A stretch of 56,247 nucleotides of DNA, from contig JAUXWM010000044.1 in assembly GCA_030681375.1 (NCBI GenBank), positions 1 to 56,247 on the forward strand, given 5' to 3'. Origin of the DNA: Gallionella sp. (lineage in GTDB: Bacteria > Pseudomonadota > Gammaproteobacteria > Burkholderiales > Gallionellaceae). The notes under the pieces were generated by a model. The model saw nothing but the letters and a program-made list of their open reading frames with translations, did no database searches and was not told where the DNA came from. A program made the position numbers and the translations under genes. Shown here in pieces: positions 32,746-43,360 of the stretch. Position 1 is the stretch's first letter; each line of letters begins with the position of its first letter.

Positions 32746-33435
32746 ATGCAATATCCAAACCAGTACGCCACCCACGCAGGTGCCGTCGCAACCGAACAAA
32801 ACAAGGTGTTGCGCAACACTTACATGATGCTGGCATTGACCATGATCCCGACTGTCATCGGCGCTTTCTTCGGTCTGTCTGTCAATTTCTCATTCATGGC
32901 TGAGCACCCGATCATGGGCTCGCTGCTGATGTTCGGCGCGATGATGGGCCTCTTGTTCGCTGTCTCCGCATTGCGCAACAGCGTATGGGGTATCGTTGCA
33001 CTGTTGGGCTTTACCTTTGTCGCCGGCGTCTTTCTGGGCCCCATCCTGCAAACCGCACTGCACCTGAGTAACGGCGCGCAGCTAATTGGCATGGCAGCAG
33101 GCGGCACCGGGCTGATCTTCTTCACCCTGGCGACCATCGCCACAGTGACCAAGAAAGATTTCAGCTTCATGGGCAAATTCCTGTTCATCGGCGTCGTTCT
33201 GCTGATCGTCGCATCGCTGGCAAACATGTTCTTTGCCATCCCTGCGCTCTCGCTGACTATCTCCGCCATCGCCGTACTGATCTTCTCCGCCTACATCCTC
33301 TACGATGTCAGCCGTATCGTGAATGGCGGCGAAACCAACTACGTGATGGCCACCATGTCGCTGTATCTGAACATCTACAACATCTTCGTCAACCTGCTGA
33401 GCCTGTTGATGGCGTTCAGCGGCGAACGCGATTAA
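32746..33435 (+). CDS. Bax inhibitor-1 / YccA-family membrane protein
   Basis: The 229-aa protein has seven predicted membrane helices and the BI-1 layout. Examples are the N-terminal VLRNTYMMLALTMIPTVIGA, the central VAGVFLGPILQ and the C-terminal ILYDVSRIVNGGETNYVMAT followed by LYLNIYNIFVNLL. In E. coli, YccA interacts with the protease FtsH and blocks it from degrading SecY; other members conduct calcium. A CAGGAG ribosome site precedes the ATG. The stop codon overlaps the end of a 140-bp dispersed repeat. Confidence 0.92.
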   Translation: MQYPNQYATHAGAVATEQNKVLRNTYMMLALTMIPTVIGAFFGLSVNFSFMAEHPIMGSLLMFGAMMGLLFAVSALRNSVWGIVALLGFTFVAGVFLGPILQTALHLSNGAQLIGMAAGGTGLIFFTLATIATVTKKDFSFMGKFLFIGVVLLIVASLANMFFAIPALSLTISAIAVLIFSAYILYDVSRIVNGGETNYVMATMSLYLNIYNIFVNLLSLLMAFSGERD

Positions 33436-33571
33436 CAGGCTGCTGAAAACGCTTGCCGATACCGTGACAAAAAGCGGCTCAAAATGCTCATTTACTCTGT
33501 GTAAACTCCGCTTTTTCGCCCCTTTTTTCCTTATCTCGGCTTCGCTCATCACGTTTTCATCAAGCCGTTAA
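33432..33571. repeat. 140-bp MITE-like element with imperfect terminal inverted repeats
   Basis: The ends TTAACAGGCTGCTGAAAACG and, inverted, TTAACGGCTTGATGAAAACG resemble each other. The inside contains a second symmetric region around AGCGG...CATTTACTCTG...CCGCT. I recall similar CAGGCTGCTGAAAA sequences as common intergenic repeats in proteobacteria. It shares its first bases with the yccA-like stop codon. Confidence 0.55.
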
Positions 33572-33587
33572 CGCTTAACTGTTACTC

Positions 33588-33615
33588 AAAAAGGCGACTC
33601 TAGGGTCGCCTTTTT
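33588..33615 (+). terminator. Rho-independent terminator after the yccA-like gene
   Basis: An 11-bp perfect stem AAAAAGGCGAC/GTCGCCTTTTT with loop TCTAGG lies here; the A/T flanks allow use in both directions. Confidence 0.85.
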
Positions 33616-33684
33616 CATTGGCACCCGATTGCCACAAAACCACTAAAGGACTATATTCGGTTCACCCTACTCAAGTGATCAATC

Positions 33685-33954
33685 ATGCGCGCAATAAATA
33701 TCAAACCCATCAGCTATTTCAAGGCCAATGCCGCCGAAGTATTACTTCACCTGACCGAACTACGCGAGCCGTATCTCATCACACAAAACGGCGAAGCCAA
33801 GGCTGTCATTCAGGACATCGCCTCTTACGAAAACACACAGGAAACGCTAGCACTGTTGAAGATACTGGCATTGGGCAATCAGGAGATTGAGGCTGGAAAA
33901 GTCACTTCTCTGGCAGATGTCGCGCGTCGACTGAAAGCCAAGAAGCCCGCATGA
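33685..33954 (+). CDS. Type II antitoxin, Phd/YefM family
   Basis: The 89-aa protein has the Phd/YefM pattern: an N-terminal DNA-binding part (INIKPISYFKANAAEVLLHL, REPYLITQNGEAKAVIQDI). The charged C-terminal tail (SLADVARRLKAKKP) should cover the toxin. The complex of antitoxin and toxin normally represses its own promoter. The last four bases overlap the toxin start (ATGA), so both are made from one message. Confidence 0.88.
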   Translation: MRAINIKPISYFKANAAEVLLHLTELREPYLITQNGEAKAVIQDIASYENTQETLALLKILALGNQEIEAGKVTSLADVARRLKAKKPA

Positions 33955-34277
33955 ATTTCAAAGTATCACTCACCCGTGGCGCCGAACACGATCTGGAAGG
34001 CATCTACGACTATATCGCCGAACACGATAGTCAGCAAAATGCGGACTACGTGTTGAACAGCCTGCTGGAAGTCGCCAAATCCCTGTCCACCTTCCCGGAA
34101 CGCGGCTCACACCCCAAAGAACTCGCAGCCCTCGGCATCAGCGAATATCGTCAGGCGTTCTTCAAACCCTACCGCCTCATCTACCGAGTGAGCGGCGAAC
34201 AAGTGTTCATCTACCTGATCGCCGATGGCCGTCGCGACATGCAAACCCTGTTGTCGCGCAGGATGCTGAGTGGTTAG
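33951..34277 (+). CDS. Type II toxin, RelE/ParE superfamily
   Basis: The 108-aa basic protein has the ParE/RelE fold signature: [21 protein letters not shown] at the N-terminus, [11 protein letters not shown] in the middle, then [31 protein letters not shown]. ParE members poison gyrase and RelE members cut mRNA at the ribosome. The lack of a clear RelE-type catalytic set and the helical hairpin at the N-terminus favour the ParE side, but I cannot decide. It forms a pair with the overlapping antitoxin gene. tex starts 35 bases later. Confidence 0.88.
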   Translation: MNFKVSLTRGAEHDLEGIYDYIAEHDSQQNADYVLNSLLEVAKSLSTFPERGSHPKELAALGISEYRQAFFKPYRLIYRVSGEQVFIYLIADGRRDMQTLLSRRMLSG

Positions 34278-34312
34278 TTAGCCATACAAACTCTCAAGTG
34301 AGGAATAAATAC

Positions 34313-36679
34313 ATGCTGCCATCCATAGAACACCGTCTCGCCGCCGAACTCGCTGCCAAACCCGCACAAATCACCGCTGCCGTCCAATTACTGGACGAGG
34401 GGGCGACCGTGCCGTTCATCTCGCGCTACCGCAAGGAAGCTACCGGCGGGCTGGATGACACCCAGCTGCGCCTGCTGGAAGACAGGCTGGGCTATCTGCG
34501 CGAATTGGAAGCACGGCGTGCGACCATCATTGCAGCGATAGCCGAACAGAACAAGATGACGCCTGAGCTGCTGAACGCAATATCACATGCGGCAGACAAG
34601 ACGCAGCTGGAAGATTTGTATCTGCCTTACAAACTCAAGCGCAGAACGAAAGCGCAGATCGCGCGCGAAGCGGGTCTGGAAGCGCTGGCCGATGCACTGC
34701 TGACTAACCCGGTGTTGCATCCGGAACAGGAAGCGAGCAAATTTTTGAAATCCGCATTTACCACCGAGCAGGGCGACAATCCCGGCGTCATCGACGCCAG
34801 GACGGCCTTGGATGGCGCACGCCAGATATTGATGGAACGCTTCGCGGAAGATGCCGCGTTGTTGCAAGCATTGCGCGAATACGTGCAGGAACATGGCGTG
34901 CTGCAAGCCCGCGTCATTGAAGACAAAAAGGATGCAGCGGCAAAATATGCCGATTATTTCGACTATTCCGAATCCATCAAAACCATCCCTTCGCACCGCA
35001 TGCTGGCAGTCTTGCGCGGTCGGCGCGAGGAACTGCTGACGGTGCAACTGCGTCTGGACACGGAAACCGAAAAACCCGCGATGACCGCACCCTACAATCC
35101 ATGTGAAGCGCGTATCGCCACCCGCTTCGGCATTACCAACAAGAGCCGCCCCGCCGATGCCTGGCTGGCCGAAACGGTACGCTACACCTGGCGCGTAAAA
35201 AGTTTCCTGCATCTGGAAAGCGAGCTGATGGGCGCATTGCGCAGCAAAGCCGAAAGCGAGGCGATCAACGTGTTCGCGCGCAACCTGAAAGACCTGCTGC
35301 TCGCCGCACCTGCCGGGCCGCGAGCGACCATGGGGCTGGACCCCGGCATACGCACGGGTGTGAAAGTCGCCGTGGTGGACGAGACCGGCCGCGTGGCGGA
35401 TACCGCCGTGATCTATCCTCATCAGCCGCGCAATGACTGGGATGGCGCATTGCACACGCTGGCAAAGCTGGCCGAAAAACATCGCGTCGCGTTGATCGCC
35501 ATCGGCAACGGCACAGCCTCGCGCGAGACCGACAAACTGGCGCTCGATCTGATCAAGCTGCGCCCGGAACTGAAACTCATCAACGTGGTAGTCTCCGAGG
35601 CGGGCGCATCGGTGTATTCCGCGTCCGAATACGCCTCTAAGGAATTACCCGACCTGGATGTCTCGCTACGCGGCGCGGTGTCCATCGCAAGACGTCTGCA
35701 AGACCCGCTGGCCGAACTGGTGAAGATAGACCCCAAATCCATCGGCGTCGGCCAATACCAGCACGATGTCGGCCAGACGCAACTGGCGCGCTCGCTGGAT
35801 GCGGTGGTGGAAGACTGTGTGAACGCGGTGGGCGTGGACGTGAACACCGCCTCCGCGCCTTTGCTGGAAAGGGTTTCGGGGCTAAACGCGACTGTGGCAC
35901 AGAACATCGTTGCCTACCGCGACCAACAAGGGCGATTCGCCACCCGTGCGCAACTGTTTGACGTGCCGCGCCTGGGCAAAAAGGCCTTCGAACAGGCGGC
36001 AGGTTTTTTGCGCATTATGGGTGGCGACAATCCGCTCGACGCATCGACCGTGCATCCCGAATCCTACCCGCTGGTCAAACGCATCCTTGCCGACATTCAA
36101 CTTGCCGATATCCGGCAGGACATCAAGACATTAATCGGCAACAGCGCCCTGCTTAAATCACTGAATCCCACCCGCTATGTGAACGAACAGTTCGGTTTAC
36201 CCACCATCAGCGACATCCTCAAGGAACTGGAAAAACCCGGGCGCGACCCGCGTCCCGAATTCGCCACCGCCACCTTCCGCGAAGGCGTAGAGAAATTGTC
36301 TGATCTGAAGCCGGACATGATCCTGGAAGGCGTAGTCACCAATGTTGCCGCGTTCGGCGCGTTTGTTGACATCGGCGTGCATCAGGACGGACTGGTACAC
36401 ATTTCCGCACTTTCCAACACCTTTGTCAAAGACCCGCATAGCATCGTCAAGGCCGGGCAGATCGTCAAAGTCAAGGTGCTGGAAATCGATGAAAAGCGTA
36501 AACGCATCGCCCTGACCATGCGCCTGACCGATAGCGCAGCTCAGGCCAACAATCCGTCCGGTGACACGCAGAGGCCGCGTAACAAGCACGCGCAGACCAA
36601 AGCGCCAACTGCGGTCCGCACGTCCAGGCCTGTCACGCCAAACGCAATGGCCGCGGCATTCTCAAAACTAAAGAGCTAA
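34313..36679 (+). CDS. tex: Tex-family RNA-binding transcription accessory protein
   Basis: The 788-aa protein is Tex, a nucleic-acid-binding factor related to eukaryotic Spt6. Visible parts are the N-terminal helical domain with [21 protein letters not shown] and a YqgF/RNase H-like domain ([21 protein letters not shown]). Helix-hairpin-helix repeats ([18 protein letters not shown]) and a C-terminal S1 domain ([31 protein letters not shown]) follow. The ATG at 34313 has AGGA eight bases upstream; a GTG at 34298 is less likely. Tex affects transcription fidelity and virulence genes in several bacteria. Confidence 0.95.
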   Translation: MLPSIEHRLAAELAAKPAQITAAVQLLDEGATVPFISRYRKEATGGLDDTQLRLLEDRLGYLRELEARRATIIAAIAEQNKMTPELLNAISHAADKTQLEDLYLPYKLKRRTKAQIAREAGLEALADALLTNPVLHPEQEASKFLKSAFTTEQGDNPGVIDARTALDGARQILMERFAEDAALLQALREYVQEHGVLQARVIEDKKDAAAKYADYFDYSESIKTIPSHRMLAVLRGRREELLTVQLRLDTETEKPAMTAPYNPCEARIATRFGITNKSRPADAWLAETVRYTWRVKSFLHLESELMGALRSKAESEAINVFARNLKDLLLAAPAGPRATMGLDPGIRTGVKVAVVDETGRVADTAVIYPHQPRNDWDGALHTLAKLAEKHRVALIAIGNGTASRETDKLALDLIKLRPELKLINVVVSEAGASVYSASEYASKELPDLDVSLRGAVSIARRLQDPLAELVKIDPKSIGVGQYQHDVGQTQLARSLDAVVEDCVNAVGVDVNTASAPLLERVSGLNATVAQNIVAYRDQQGRFATRAQLFDVPRLGKKAFEQAAGFLRIMGGDNPLDASTVHPESYPLVKRILADIQLADIRQDIKTLIGNSALLKSLNPTRYVNEQFGLPTISDILKELEKPGRDPRPEFATATFREGVEKLSDLKPDMILEGVVTNVAAFGAFVDIGVHQDGLVHISALSNTFVKDPHSIVKAGQIVKVKVLEIDEKRKRIALTMRLTDSAAQANNPSGDTQRPRNKHAQTKAPTAVRTSRPVTPNAMAAAFSKLKS

Positions 36680-36782
36680 GGAGAGCGGATGGGCACCTCC
36701 ATCCCATTCCCCTGTCAGCCACCCAATAAAATGGATTTTCAGATACCCAATCACAACGGCACGCTAACGCGCCATCTCACGG

Positions 36783-36788
36783 TATAAT
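36783..36788 (+). promoter_or_regulatory. Probable -10 element of the ribF operon
   Basis: A perfect TATAAT lies ten bases before the ribF ATG, so the message would be nearly leaderless if this is used. No clear -35 is visible. The 118-bp gap after tex holds only this and a small GGATGG/CCATCC hairpin. Confidence 0.4.
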
Positions 36789-36797
36789 TCCGCCGCT

Positions 36798-37724
36798 ATG
36801 CAGATACTACGTGGACTCTATACCCCTGATACCCGGCCTGTCGCTCTCACTATCGGTAATTTCGATGGAGTGCATCTGGGTCATCAAGCCTTGCTGAACG
36901 AGCTGAAGACGGCGGCGCAGGCGCACGGACTGCTGACAGCCGTGGTGATTTTCGAGCCGCATCCGCGCGAATTTTTTACCCCGCTTCAGGCACCGGCCCG
37001 CCTCTCCAGCCTGCGCGAAAAGCTGGAATTATTTATCGAACTGGGGATAGACCGCGTGCATGTATGCCGCTTCAACGCCCGCTTCGCGCAGATGAGCGCA
37101 ACGGATTTTGTTCATATATTGCATGAGAAACTGTCGGCGAAATTTGTGCTGATAGGCGACGATTTTCACTTCGGCAGCGGGCGCTCCGGCGATTTCGCAC
37201 TGCTGGAGAAAATCAGTGCTCAGCATGATTTCACCGCGCAGGCGGTCCACTCGGTGATGCATGACGGGGTGCGCATTTCCAGCACGGTGGTACGCGCTTC
37301 TCTGGCTGCCGGGCAGTTGCGCACGGCACAGCATTATCTGGGGCGGCACTACAGCATATCGGGGCGGGTCGTGCATGGCGATGGCGTGGGACACAAACTC
37401 GGCTTTCCGACTGCCAATATTCAGATGAAGCACAACCGCCCGCCGCTGTCAGGCATTTACGTCGTGCAGGTGCATGCCGAAACGTTCGGCGTGCTGCAGG
37501 GGGTGTCCAGCCTCGGCGTGCGACCGACTGTCAAACAGGATGCCAAGCCGGTTCTGGAAGTGCATTTGTTTGAATTTGCACAGCAAATTTACGGCAAACA
37601 TTTACGCGTGGAGTTTCTGCAAAAATTACGCGATGAAGAGAAATATCCGAATCTGGAGACACTGACGCGGCAAATCGCGTTGGATGTAGAAAATGCAAAG
37701 AAATGGTTTGAACAACATGACTGA
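36798..37724 (+). CDS. ribF: Bifunctional riboflavin kinase / FMN adenylyltransferase
   Basis: RibF phosphorylates riboflavin to FMN and then adenylates it to FAD. The 308-aa protein has the N-terminal nucleotidyltransferase half, with [16 protein letters not shown] and the [17 protein letters not shown] loop. The C-terminal kinase half has [20 protein letters not shown]. The order ribF-ileS-lspA-ispH is widely conserved in beta- and gammaproteobacteria. The stop overlaps the ileS start by eight bases, so the genes are translationally linked. Confidence 0.96.
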   Translation: MQILRGLYTPDTRPVALTIGNFDGVHLGHQALLNELKTAAQAHGLLTAVVIFEPHPREFFTPLQAPARLSSLREKLELFIELGIDRVHVCRFNARFAQMSATDFVHILHEKLSAKFVLIGDDFHFGSGRSGDFALLEKISAQHDFTAQAVHSVMHDGVRISSTVVRASLAAGQLRTAQHYLGRHYSISGRVVHGDGVGHKLGFPTANIQMKHNRPPLSGIYVVQVHAETFGVLQGVSSLGVRPTVKQDAKPVLEVHLFEFAQQIYGKHLRVEFLQKLRDEEKYPNLETLTRQIALDVENAKKWFEQHD

Positions 37725-40515
37725 TTACAAGAAGACACTCAACCTGCCGGACAGCGCTTTTCCAATGCGCGGCGACATGGCTAAACGCGAGCCGCAAATG
37801 CTGGCCCGCTGGCAGACTCAGCAGCGCTATCAGAAGATACGCGCAGCTAAGATTGGCCTGCCTAAATTTATTTTGCACGATGGCCCGCCCTATGCAAACG
37901 GCGATATCCACATCGGTCATGCGGTAAACAAAATCCTCAAAGACATCATCATCAAGGGCAAGACGCTCTCGGGTTTCGATGCGCCTTACGTGCCCGGCTG
38001 GGATTGCCACGGCCTGCCTATCGAACTGATGGTGGAAAAGAAACACGGCAAGGCGATTCCGCCCGGCGAATTCCGTGCATTGTGTCGCGCCTACGCGACC
38101 GAACAGGTCGAACGTCAGAAGAAAGACTTCATCCGTCTGGGCGTGCTGGGCGACTGGGATCGTCCGTATCTGACCATGGATTTCGGAACCGAAGCCGATA
38201 TCATCCGCGCCATCGGCGCGATCCAGCAGCGCGGCTATCTGTATCAAGGCTACAAGCCGGTGAACTGGTGCCTGGATTGCCAGTCTGCACTGGCCGAGGC
38301 GGAAGTGGAATACGAGGACAAGACCTCCAGTGCGATCGACGTCGCGTTTGAGGTCAAGGATCACATCTCGCTGGCCAAGGCATTCGGCATCTCCCTGCCA
38401 GGTTCGGCGAAAGTATCCGCGGTGATCTGGACCACCACGCCGTGGACTCTGCCCGCCAATCAAGCGGTGAGCCTGCATCCCGATTTCGACTACAAACTGA
38501 TCAAGACCGAAAAGGGCTATCTGCTGCTGGCGGCCGAATTGGTGGACGGCTGTATGGAGCGCTACCAGCTCAGCGGCGAAGCAGTCGGTGTATGCAAAGG
38601 CGCGGCGCTCGACATGCTGCCGCTGCAACATCCGTTTCAGGATCGCATCGTGCCCATCATCTGCGGCGAGCATGTAACTCTGGAAGCCGGTACCGGACTG
38701 GTACATACCGCACCCGCGCACGGACTGGACGATTATTTCGTCGGACAAAAATACGGCCTGCCCACCGATAACCCGGTGGGCGACGACGGCAAGTTTCTGG
38801 CCTCCGTGCCCGCCGTGGGCGAGGTTGCGCTGGCGGGCGTGTTCGTCTGGAAGGCCAACGACATCGTATTGCACGCACTCGAAGCCAGCGGGCATCTGCT
38901 GTGCCTGAAGAAAGTGCAGCACAGTTACCCGCATTGCTGGCGTCACAAGACCCCGATCATTTTCCGCTCCACCCCGCAATGGTTTATCGGCATGGGGCAG
39001 CAGGCGCACGGCAGCGATGCGACCCTGCGCGAACTGGCCAACAAGGCCGTCGATGCAACCGCCTTTTTCCCTACATGGGGACGCGCGCGTCTGGAAGCCA
39101 TGATCAAAAACCGTCCCGACTGGTGCGTATCGCGCCAGCGCAACTGGGGCGTACCGATGCCGTTTTTCGTCCACAAGGAGACCGGCGAACTGCACCCGCG
39201 CACCGCCGAACTGCTGGAACAGGTGGCGAAACGCGTCGAACTGGAAGGCATCGAAGCCTGGTTCAGCCTGAATTCGGTTGACCTGCTGGGTACGGACGCG
39301 GAACACTACAAGAAGCTTACCCACACGCTGGATGTGTGGTTCGATTCCGGCGCGACCCATGCCGCCGTTCTGGATCGCCGCGCAGAATTAAGCTCGCCTG
39401 CCGACCTGTATCTGGAGGGTTCCGACCAGCACAGAGGCTGGTTCCAGTCCTCCCTGTTGACCGGCTGTGCGATCAACGATCGTGCGCCCTTCAAGGCGCT
39501 GCTCACACACGGCTTCGTGGTGGATGGAAACGGCCACAAAATGTCAAAATCCAAGGGCAACGTGATCGCACCGCAGAAGATCTTCGACACGCTGGGCGCG
39601 GACATCCTGCGCCTGTGGACAGCTTCGACGGATTACTCGGGTGAGCTGACCATCTCGGACGAGATACTCAAGCGTGTGGTGGAGAGCTATCGCCGCATCC
39701 GTAACACGCTGAAGTTCCTGCTGGCGAACATTTCAGATTTTAATGTCGCGCGCGATGCACAACCCGTCGAAGAGTGGCTGGAAATCGACCGTTATGCGCT
39801 GTATATGACCCGGCGTTTGCAGGACGAAGTGCGCGCCGATTACGATCGCTACGAATTCCATCTGGCCGTGCAAAAGCTGATGGGATTCTGTTCGGAAACA
39901 CTGGGTGGTTTCTATCTGGACATACTGAAAGACCGCTTATACACAGCAGGCGAAAATTCACGCGCACGCCGTTCCGCTCAGAATGCGCTGTACCAGATCA
40001 CCCACACCCTGACGCGGTTGATCGCACCGATACTGAGCTTCACCGGCGAAGAAACCTGGGCAATATTGAACGGTTCCGATGAAGTGAGCGTATTCGAGGG
40101 GGCATGGCACGACCTGCCCGACTCGCAACTCGGAGGCGAGGTTATCAGCGACTGGCTGAAAATTGAATCCTGGCGCGCCCGCGTCAACAAACAACTGGAA
40201 GAAGCGCGCAGCGCGGGACTGATAGGTTCTGCGCTGGCTGCCGAAGTGGATGTGTTTGCCGCAGGCGAGGACTACGAAATCCTGTCGCGTCTAGGATCGG
40301 ATCTACGCCTGGTATTCATCACCTCACGCGCCACGGTGCATCGCGTCGCCAGCGTAGAAGAGCAACGCATCGATGTGGCCGCCAGTCTGCATGATAAATG
40401 CGAGCGCTGCTGGCATTACCGCGAGGATATCGGGGCAGACGAACAGCATCCGACCCTGTGCGGCCGCTGCGTGAGCAACCTTTTCGGTGAAGGCGAGGCC
40501 AGACACTATGCTTAA
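37717..40515 (+). CDS. ileS: Isoleucyl-tRNA synthetase
   Basis: IleS charges tRNA-Ile and edits mischarged valine. The 932-aa class I enzyme has HIGH at residues 65-68 ([11 protein letters not shown]) and KMSKS in [12 protein letters not shown]. It has the editing domain ([18 protein letters not shown]) and a C-terminal zinc motif with CERCWHYR and CGRCVSN. I chose the ATG at 37717 ([19 protein letters not shown]), the normal N-terminus, eight bases inside ribF. Eight bases at the end likewise overlap lspA. Confidence 0.97.
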   Translation: MTDYKKTLNLPDSAFPMRGDMAKREPQMLARWQTQQRYQKIRAAKIGLPKFILHDGPPYANGDIHIGHAVNKILKDIIIKGKTLSGFDAPYVPGWDCHGLPIELMVEKKHGKAIPPGEFRALCRAYATEQVERQKKDFIRLGVLGDWDRPYLTMDFGTEADIIRAIGAIQQRGYLYQGYKPVNWCLDCQSALAEAEVEYEDKTSSAIDVAFEVKDHISLAKAFGISLPGSAKVSAVIWTTTPWTLPANQAVSLHPDFDYKLIKTEKGYLLLAAELVDGCMERYQLSGEAVGVCKGAALDMLPLQHPFQDRIVPIICGEHVTLEAGTGLVHTAPAHGLDDYFVGQKYGLPTDNPVGDDGKFLASVPAVGEVALAGVFVWKANDIVLHALEASGHLLCLKKVQHSYPHCWRHKTPIIFRSTPQWFIGMGQQAHGSDATLRELANKAVDATAFFPTWGRARLEAMIKNRPDWCVSRQRNWGVPMPFFVHKETGELHPRTAELLEQVAKRVELEGIEAWFSLNSVDLLGTDAEHYKKLTHTLDVWFDSGATHAAVLDRRAELSSPADLYLEGSDQHRGWFQSSLLTGCAINDRAPFKALLTHGFVVDGNGHKMSKSKGNVIAPQKIFDTLGADILRLWTASTDYSGELTISDEILKRVVESYRRIRNTLKFLLANISDFNVARDAQPVEEWLEIDRYALYMTRRLQDEVRADYDRYEFHLAVQKLMGFCSETLGGFYLDILKDRLYTAGENSRARRSAQNALYQITHTLTRLIAPILSFTGEETWAILNGSDEVSVFEGAWHDLPDSQLGGEVISDWLKIESWRARVNKQLEEARSAGLIGSALAAEVDVFAAGEDYEILSRLGSDLRLVFITSRATVHRVASVEEQRIDVAASLHDKCERCWHYREDIGADEQHPTLCGRCVSNLFGEGEARHYA

Positions 40516-40984
40516 GCGCTGGCTGGGGCTGGCCGCACTGGTGGTAGTGCTCGATCAGATAAGCAAACTATGGATCAGCAGCCACTTTGTCTATCTGGAA
40601 AGCGTCAGGATACTCAGCGTGTTCGACATTGCGCTGCTGCATAACGCGGGAGCGGCATTCAGTTTCCTGAGCGATGCCGGCGGCATGCAGCGCTGGCTGT
40701 TTACTGCCATTGCCGTGATCGCATCTGTCGTCATCACGCTGTTATTGCGCAAGCATGCCGGTGAAACGCTGTTTGCACTGGCGTTGAGCCTGATACTGGG
40801 CGGTGCACTCGGCAACCTGATAGACCGTCTCGCCTATGGTTATGTGATCGATTTCCTGTTATTCCACTGGAACGAACATTATTTCCCCGCCTTCAATGTG
40901 GCCGATGCCGCAATTAGCTGCGGCGCATTCCTGCTCATCTGGGAAAGCTTTATGGAGAAAAAACATGGATCTGCTGTTAGCTAA
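40508..40984 (+). CDS. lspA: Lipoprotein signal peptidase (signal peptidase II)
   Basis: LspA cleaves the signal peptide of prolipoproteins after diacylglyceryl transfer, including the lipoproteins encoded in this window. The 158-aa protein has four membrane helices. The two catalytic Asp regions are [19 protein letters not shown] and [14 protein letters not shown], and the conserved [17 protein letters not shown] motif is present. The ATG at 40508 gives MLKRWLGLA and overlaps the ileS stop; earlier codons belong to ileS. It overlaps the ispH start by 20 bases. Confidence 0.95.
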   Translation: MLKRWLGLAALVVVLDQISKLWISSHFVYLESVRILSVFDIALLHNAGAAFSFLSDAGGMQRWLFTAIAVIASVVITLLLRKHAGETLFALALSLILGGALGNLIDRLAYGYVIDFLLFHWNEHYFPAFNVADAAISCGAFLLIWESFMEKKHGSAVS

Positions 40985-41888
40985 TCCGCGCGGCTTCTGT
41001 GCCGGCGTGGACCGCGCCATCGAGATTGTGGAACGCGCACTGAGCATGCACGGCGCACCGGTCTACGTGAGACACGAAGTGGTACACAATCGCTTCGTGG
41101 TGGATAACTTGCGCAACAAAGGCGCCATCTTCATCGAAGACCTGGCTGATGTCCCGCCCGGCAGCATTCTGATCTTCAGCGCACACGGTGTATCGCAGGC
41201 GGTGCGCCGCGAGGCGGAACAGCGTGGCTTGACTGTATTCGACGCAACCTGCCCGCTGGTCACCAAGGTACATATCGAAGTGTCGCGTCTGCGCGATCAG
41301 CACAAGGAAGTCATCATGATCGGTCACAAAGGCCATCCCGAAGTGGAAGGCACCATGGGCCAAAGCGCGGGAGGCATGTATCTGGTGGAATCGCCCGAGC
41401 AGGTCGCTCAGATCAAGGTACGCGACGAACAGCATCTCGCTTATGTCACGCAGACCACCCTGTCGATGGACGATGCCAGTCAGATTATCGCCGCACTCAG
41501 GACGCGTTTTCCGTTCATTACCGGACCCAGGAAAGATGACATTTGCTATGCCACGCAGAACCGTCAGGATGCCGTCAAGCTGCTGGTCAAACAATGCGAT
41601 GTCGTGGTGGTGGTCGGCTCGCCGAACAGCTCGAATTCCAACCGTTTGCGCGAAGTCGCGGCGAATGTCGGCGTCCCGGCCTACCTGGTGGATGACGCCA
41701 GCGGCTTGCAGCCGGAATGGTTTACCGGCAAACAGCATATCGGCGTCAGCGCGGGCGCATCCGCGCCGGAAGTGCTGGTGCAGGGCGTAGTCGCGCGCTT
41801 GCAGGAACTGGGCGCCGGCAAGGTCAGTGAATTGCAGGGCATCACCGAAAACGTCGTGTTCCCGCTGCCTAAATCACTGCAAACCTGA
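40965..41888 (+). CDS. ispH: 4-hydroxy-3-methylbut-2-enyl diphosphate reductase
   Basis: IspH is the last enzyme of the MEP isoprenoid pathway and makes IPP and DMAPP with a [4Fe-4S] cluster. The 307-aa protein has the three cluster cysteines in [21 protein letters not shown] and [13 protein letters not shown]. Substrate-binding residues lie in [20 protein letters not shown] ribosome site about seven bases before the ATG at 40965 fixes the start, inside the end of lspA. It closes the ribF-ileS-lspA-ispH operon; a GGGCATG/CATGCCC hairpin follows directly. Confidence 0.96.
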   Translation: MDLLLANPRGFCAGVDRAIEIVERALSMHGAPVYVRHEVVHNRFVVDNLRNKGAIFIEDLADVPPGSILIFSAHGVSQAVRREAEQRGLTVFDATCPLVTKVHIEVSRLRDQHKEVIMIGHKGHPEVEGTMGQSAGGMYLVESPEQVAQIKVRDEQHLAYVTQTTLSMDDASQIIAALRTRFPFITGPRKDDICYATQNRQDAVKLLVKQCDVVVVVGSPNSSNSNRLREVAANVGVPAYLVDDASGLQPEWFTGKQHIGVSAGASAPEVLVQGVVARLQELGAGKVSELQGITENVVFPLPKSLQT

Positions 41889-41889
41889 C

Positions 41890-41910
41890 GGGCATGACAA
41901 TCACATGCCC
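41890..41910 (+). terminator. Hairpin after ispH, possible terminator
   Basis: GGGCATG and CATGCCC pair around a 7-base loop two bases after the ispH stop. The following tract is C/T-rich rather than a pure T run, so termination is uncertain. Confidence 0.4.
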
Positions 41911-41988
41911 GCCCCTCTCTTCAATCCTGATGAAACGACTAGCCATTCGTCTAAGCTGCCAAAAGACGGCAGCCAAGACGCTGGTTAT

Positions 41989-42050
41989 CTCCCGCATGCG
42001 GGAAGAGCGCAGCGAGGGGGGCGAAGCCAGGCAAACGTATCGCTACGCGA
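41989..42050. repeat. Dispersed palindromic repeat, CTCCCG family, copy before thiO
   Basis: CTCCCGCATGCGGG at 41989-42002 is followed by GAGCGCAGCGAGG and the tail AACGTATCGCTACGCGA. The tail matches the copies at 42410-42466 and, less closely, 8721-8777. It lies just before the thiO start codon. Confidence 0.65.
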
Positions 42051-42062
42051 GCATTGCGTTAA

Positions 42063-43247
42063 ATGATGCAACCTGAGTTCCTGATCATCGGTGGCGGCGC
42101 AATCGGGCTGACAAGCGCGCAGGCTTTGTTGCAGGCAGGCTATCGCGTCACACTGGTGGAGCGAGGCTCGACGGGTGAGGAAGCTTCATGGGCGGGCGGC
42201 GGCATCATGTCACCCCTGTGCTCATGGGATTACCCGGAAGCCGTAACCCGTTTGACGCAGCGCAGCATGGGCATGTTCGATCAGGCCGCCGCGCTGTTGC
42301 ATGCCACCACCGGCATCGATCCCGAATATCAACGCAGCGGCATGCTGCTACTGCCGCCTAACGTGCATGGCGAAATAGCCGGGCCTGATGAAACTCGCCA
42401 TGCCCGTTCCCCTCACCCCAACCCTCTCCCGCCTGCGGGCGAGGTAGCAAACGAATCGCTACGCGAATCTCACATCAACCAGGATGAGCGCGCAACACAA
42501 TGGTGCGCGCAACACCAGGTCGAATTACAACACGTCGCGTTGGGCGACTATTTGCCCGACATGTCAGGCCAAGGTCTGTTCATGCCGGAAATCGGCCAGG
42601 TACGCAACCCGCGCCTGTTGCGCGCGCTGCACAGACGCGTGGAAATGCTGGGCGGCGTGATACTCGAACAGCATGAAGCGCAACAATTCGAATTTTCAGG
42701 CGAGCGCATCTCCGGACTGAAAACTTCGCAAGGCAGGCTCAGCGCGGATGCCTGCATCGTCGCGGCAGGTGCATGGAGCAAGACTCTACTGGGCGAACAC
42801 GCATTGAACATGGACGTGCGCCCGATACGCGGACAAATTTTGCTGTTCAAATTCGATGCACCACCCTTCAGCCAGATTCTGCTTCAGGGCAGCCTGTATT
42901 TCATCCCGCGCGCGGACGGTCATGTACTGGTAGGCAGCACGCTGGAAGATGTCGGCTTCGACAAATCCACCACGAACGATGCACGCGATGAGCTATTGCA
43001 ACGCGTACACACCCTGTTCCCGGACTGGCGAAATCATCCTCCCGTCCGGCAATGGGCGGGGCTGCGTCCCGGCTCAAAAGATAATATACCCACCCTCGGA
43101 CGTCATCCTCATCTGACCAATCTGTATGCGAATTGCGGACACTTCCGCTACGGTGTCACCATGTCGCTGGCCTGTGCAGAATTGCTGCTAGGCGAGATCG
43201 AAGGCGAGCCGCAACCCTTACCCATGAACGAATACCGCTGGCTATAG
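42063..43247 (+). CDS. thiO: Glycine oxidase ThiO
   Basis: ThiO is an FAD enzyme that oxidises glycine to the imine needed for the thiazole ring of thiamine. The 394-aa protein has the FAD loop FLIIGGGAIGLTSAQALLQAGY, EEASWAGGGIMSPL (substrate-domain start), CIVAAGAWSK and the C-terminal FAD segment NCGHFRYGVTMSLACAELL. It is about 30 residues longer than is usual for the family. The extra length coincides with residues about 107-138 (HARSPHPNPLPPAGEV), which are encoded by a dispersed repeat. Function is probably kept because the frame is intact and the insert is away from the FAD motifs. No other thi gene is adjacent. Confidence 0.9.
   Translation: MMQPEFLIIGGGAIGLTSAQALLQAGYRVTLVERGSTGEEASWAGGGIMSPLCSWDYPEAVTRLTQRSMGMFDQAAALLHATTGIDPEYQRSGMLLLPPNVHGEIAGPDETRHARSPHPNPLPPAGEVANESLRESHINQDERATQWCAQHQVELQHVALGDYLPDMSGQGLFMPEIGQVRNPRLLRALHRRVEMLGGVILEQHEAQQFEFSGERISGLKTSQGRLSADACIVAAGAWSKTLLGEHALNMDVRPIRGQILLFKFDAPPFSQILLQGSLYFIPRADGHVLVGSTLEDVGFDKSTTNDARDELLQRVHTLFPDWRNHPPVRQWAGLRPGSKDNIPTLGRHPHLTNLYANCGHFRYGVTMSLACAELLLGEIEGEPQPLPMNEYRWL
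42410..42466. repeat. Dispersed palindromic repeat, CTCTCCCG family, copy inside thiO
   Basis: CCCTCACCCCAACCCTCTCC, a CCCGC-ctg-CGGGC hairpin, and the tail AACGAATCGCTACGCGA match copies at 8721 and 41989. It encodes SPHPNPLPPAGEV in frame. Confidence 0.85.
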
Positions 43248-43282
43248 CCCCAAGCTGTCCACTATAATCCCACAGGTATTTT

Positions 43283-43358
43283 GCTGGAGTAGCTCAGTTG
43301 GTAGAGCAACGCACTCGTAACGCGTAGGTCGGAGGTTCGATTCCTCTCTCCAGCACCA
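43283..43358 (+). tRNA. tRNA-Thr(CGU)
   Basis: The 76-nt sequence with encoded CCA has acceptor stem GCTGGAG/CTCCAGC, D arm GCTCAGTTGGTAGAGC and T arm GGAGGTTCGATTCCTCT (positions 49-65 region). The anticodon loop CTCGTAA has CGT at its centre. The pair next to the anticodon loop is a mismatch (A-C). A TATAAT at 43263-43268 lies 15 bases upstream. The last 20 bases are repeated at 45056, marking the site of an integration event. Confidence 0.94.
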
Positions 43359-43360
43359 TT
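43339..43360 (+). repeat. attL-like repeat within tRNA-Thr
   Basis: GATTCCTCTCTCCAGCACCA plus TT forms the 3' end of the tRNA (T-arm to CCA). It is identical in all 22 bases to 45056-45077. Confidence 0.85.

Noticed and set aside
37531..39360. 609-codon minus-strand frame
   Set aside because: It is antisense to ileS, whose HIGH, KMSKS and editing motifs are intact on the plus strand.
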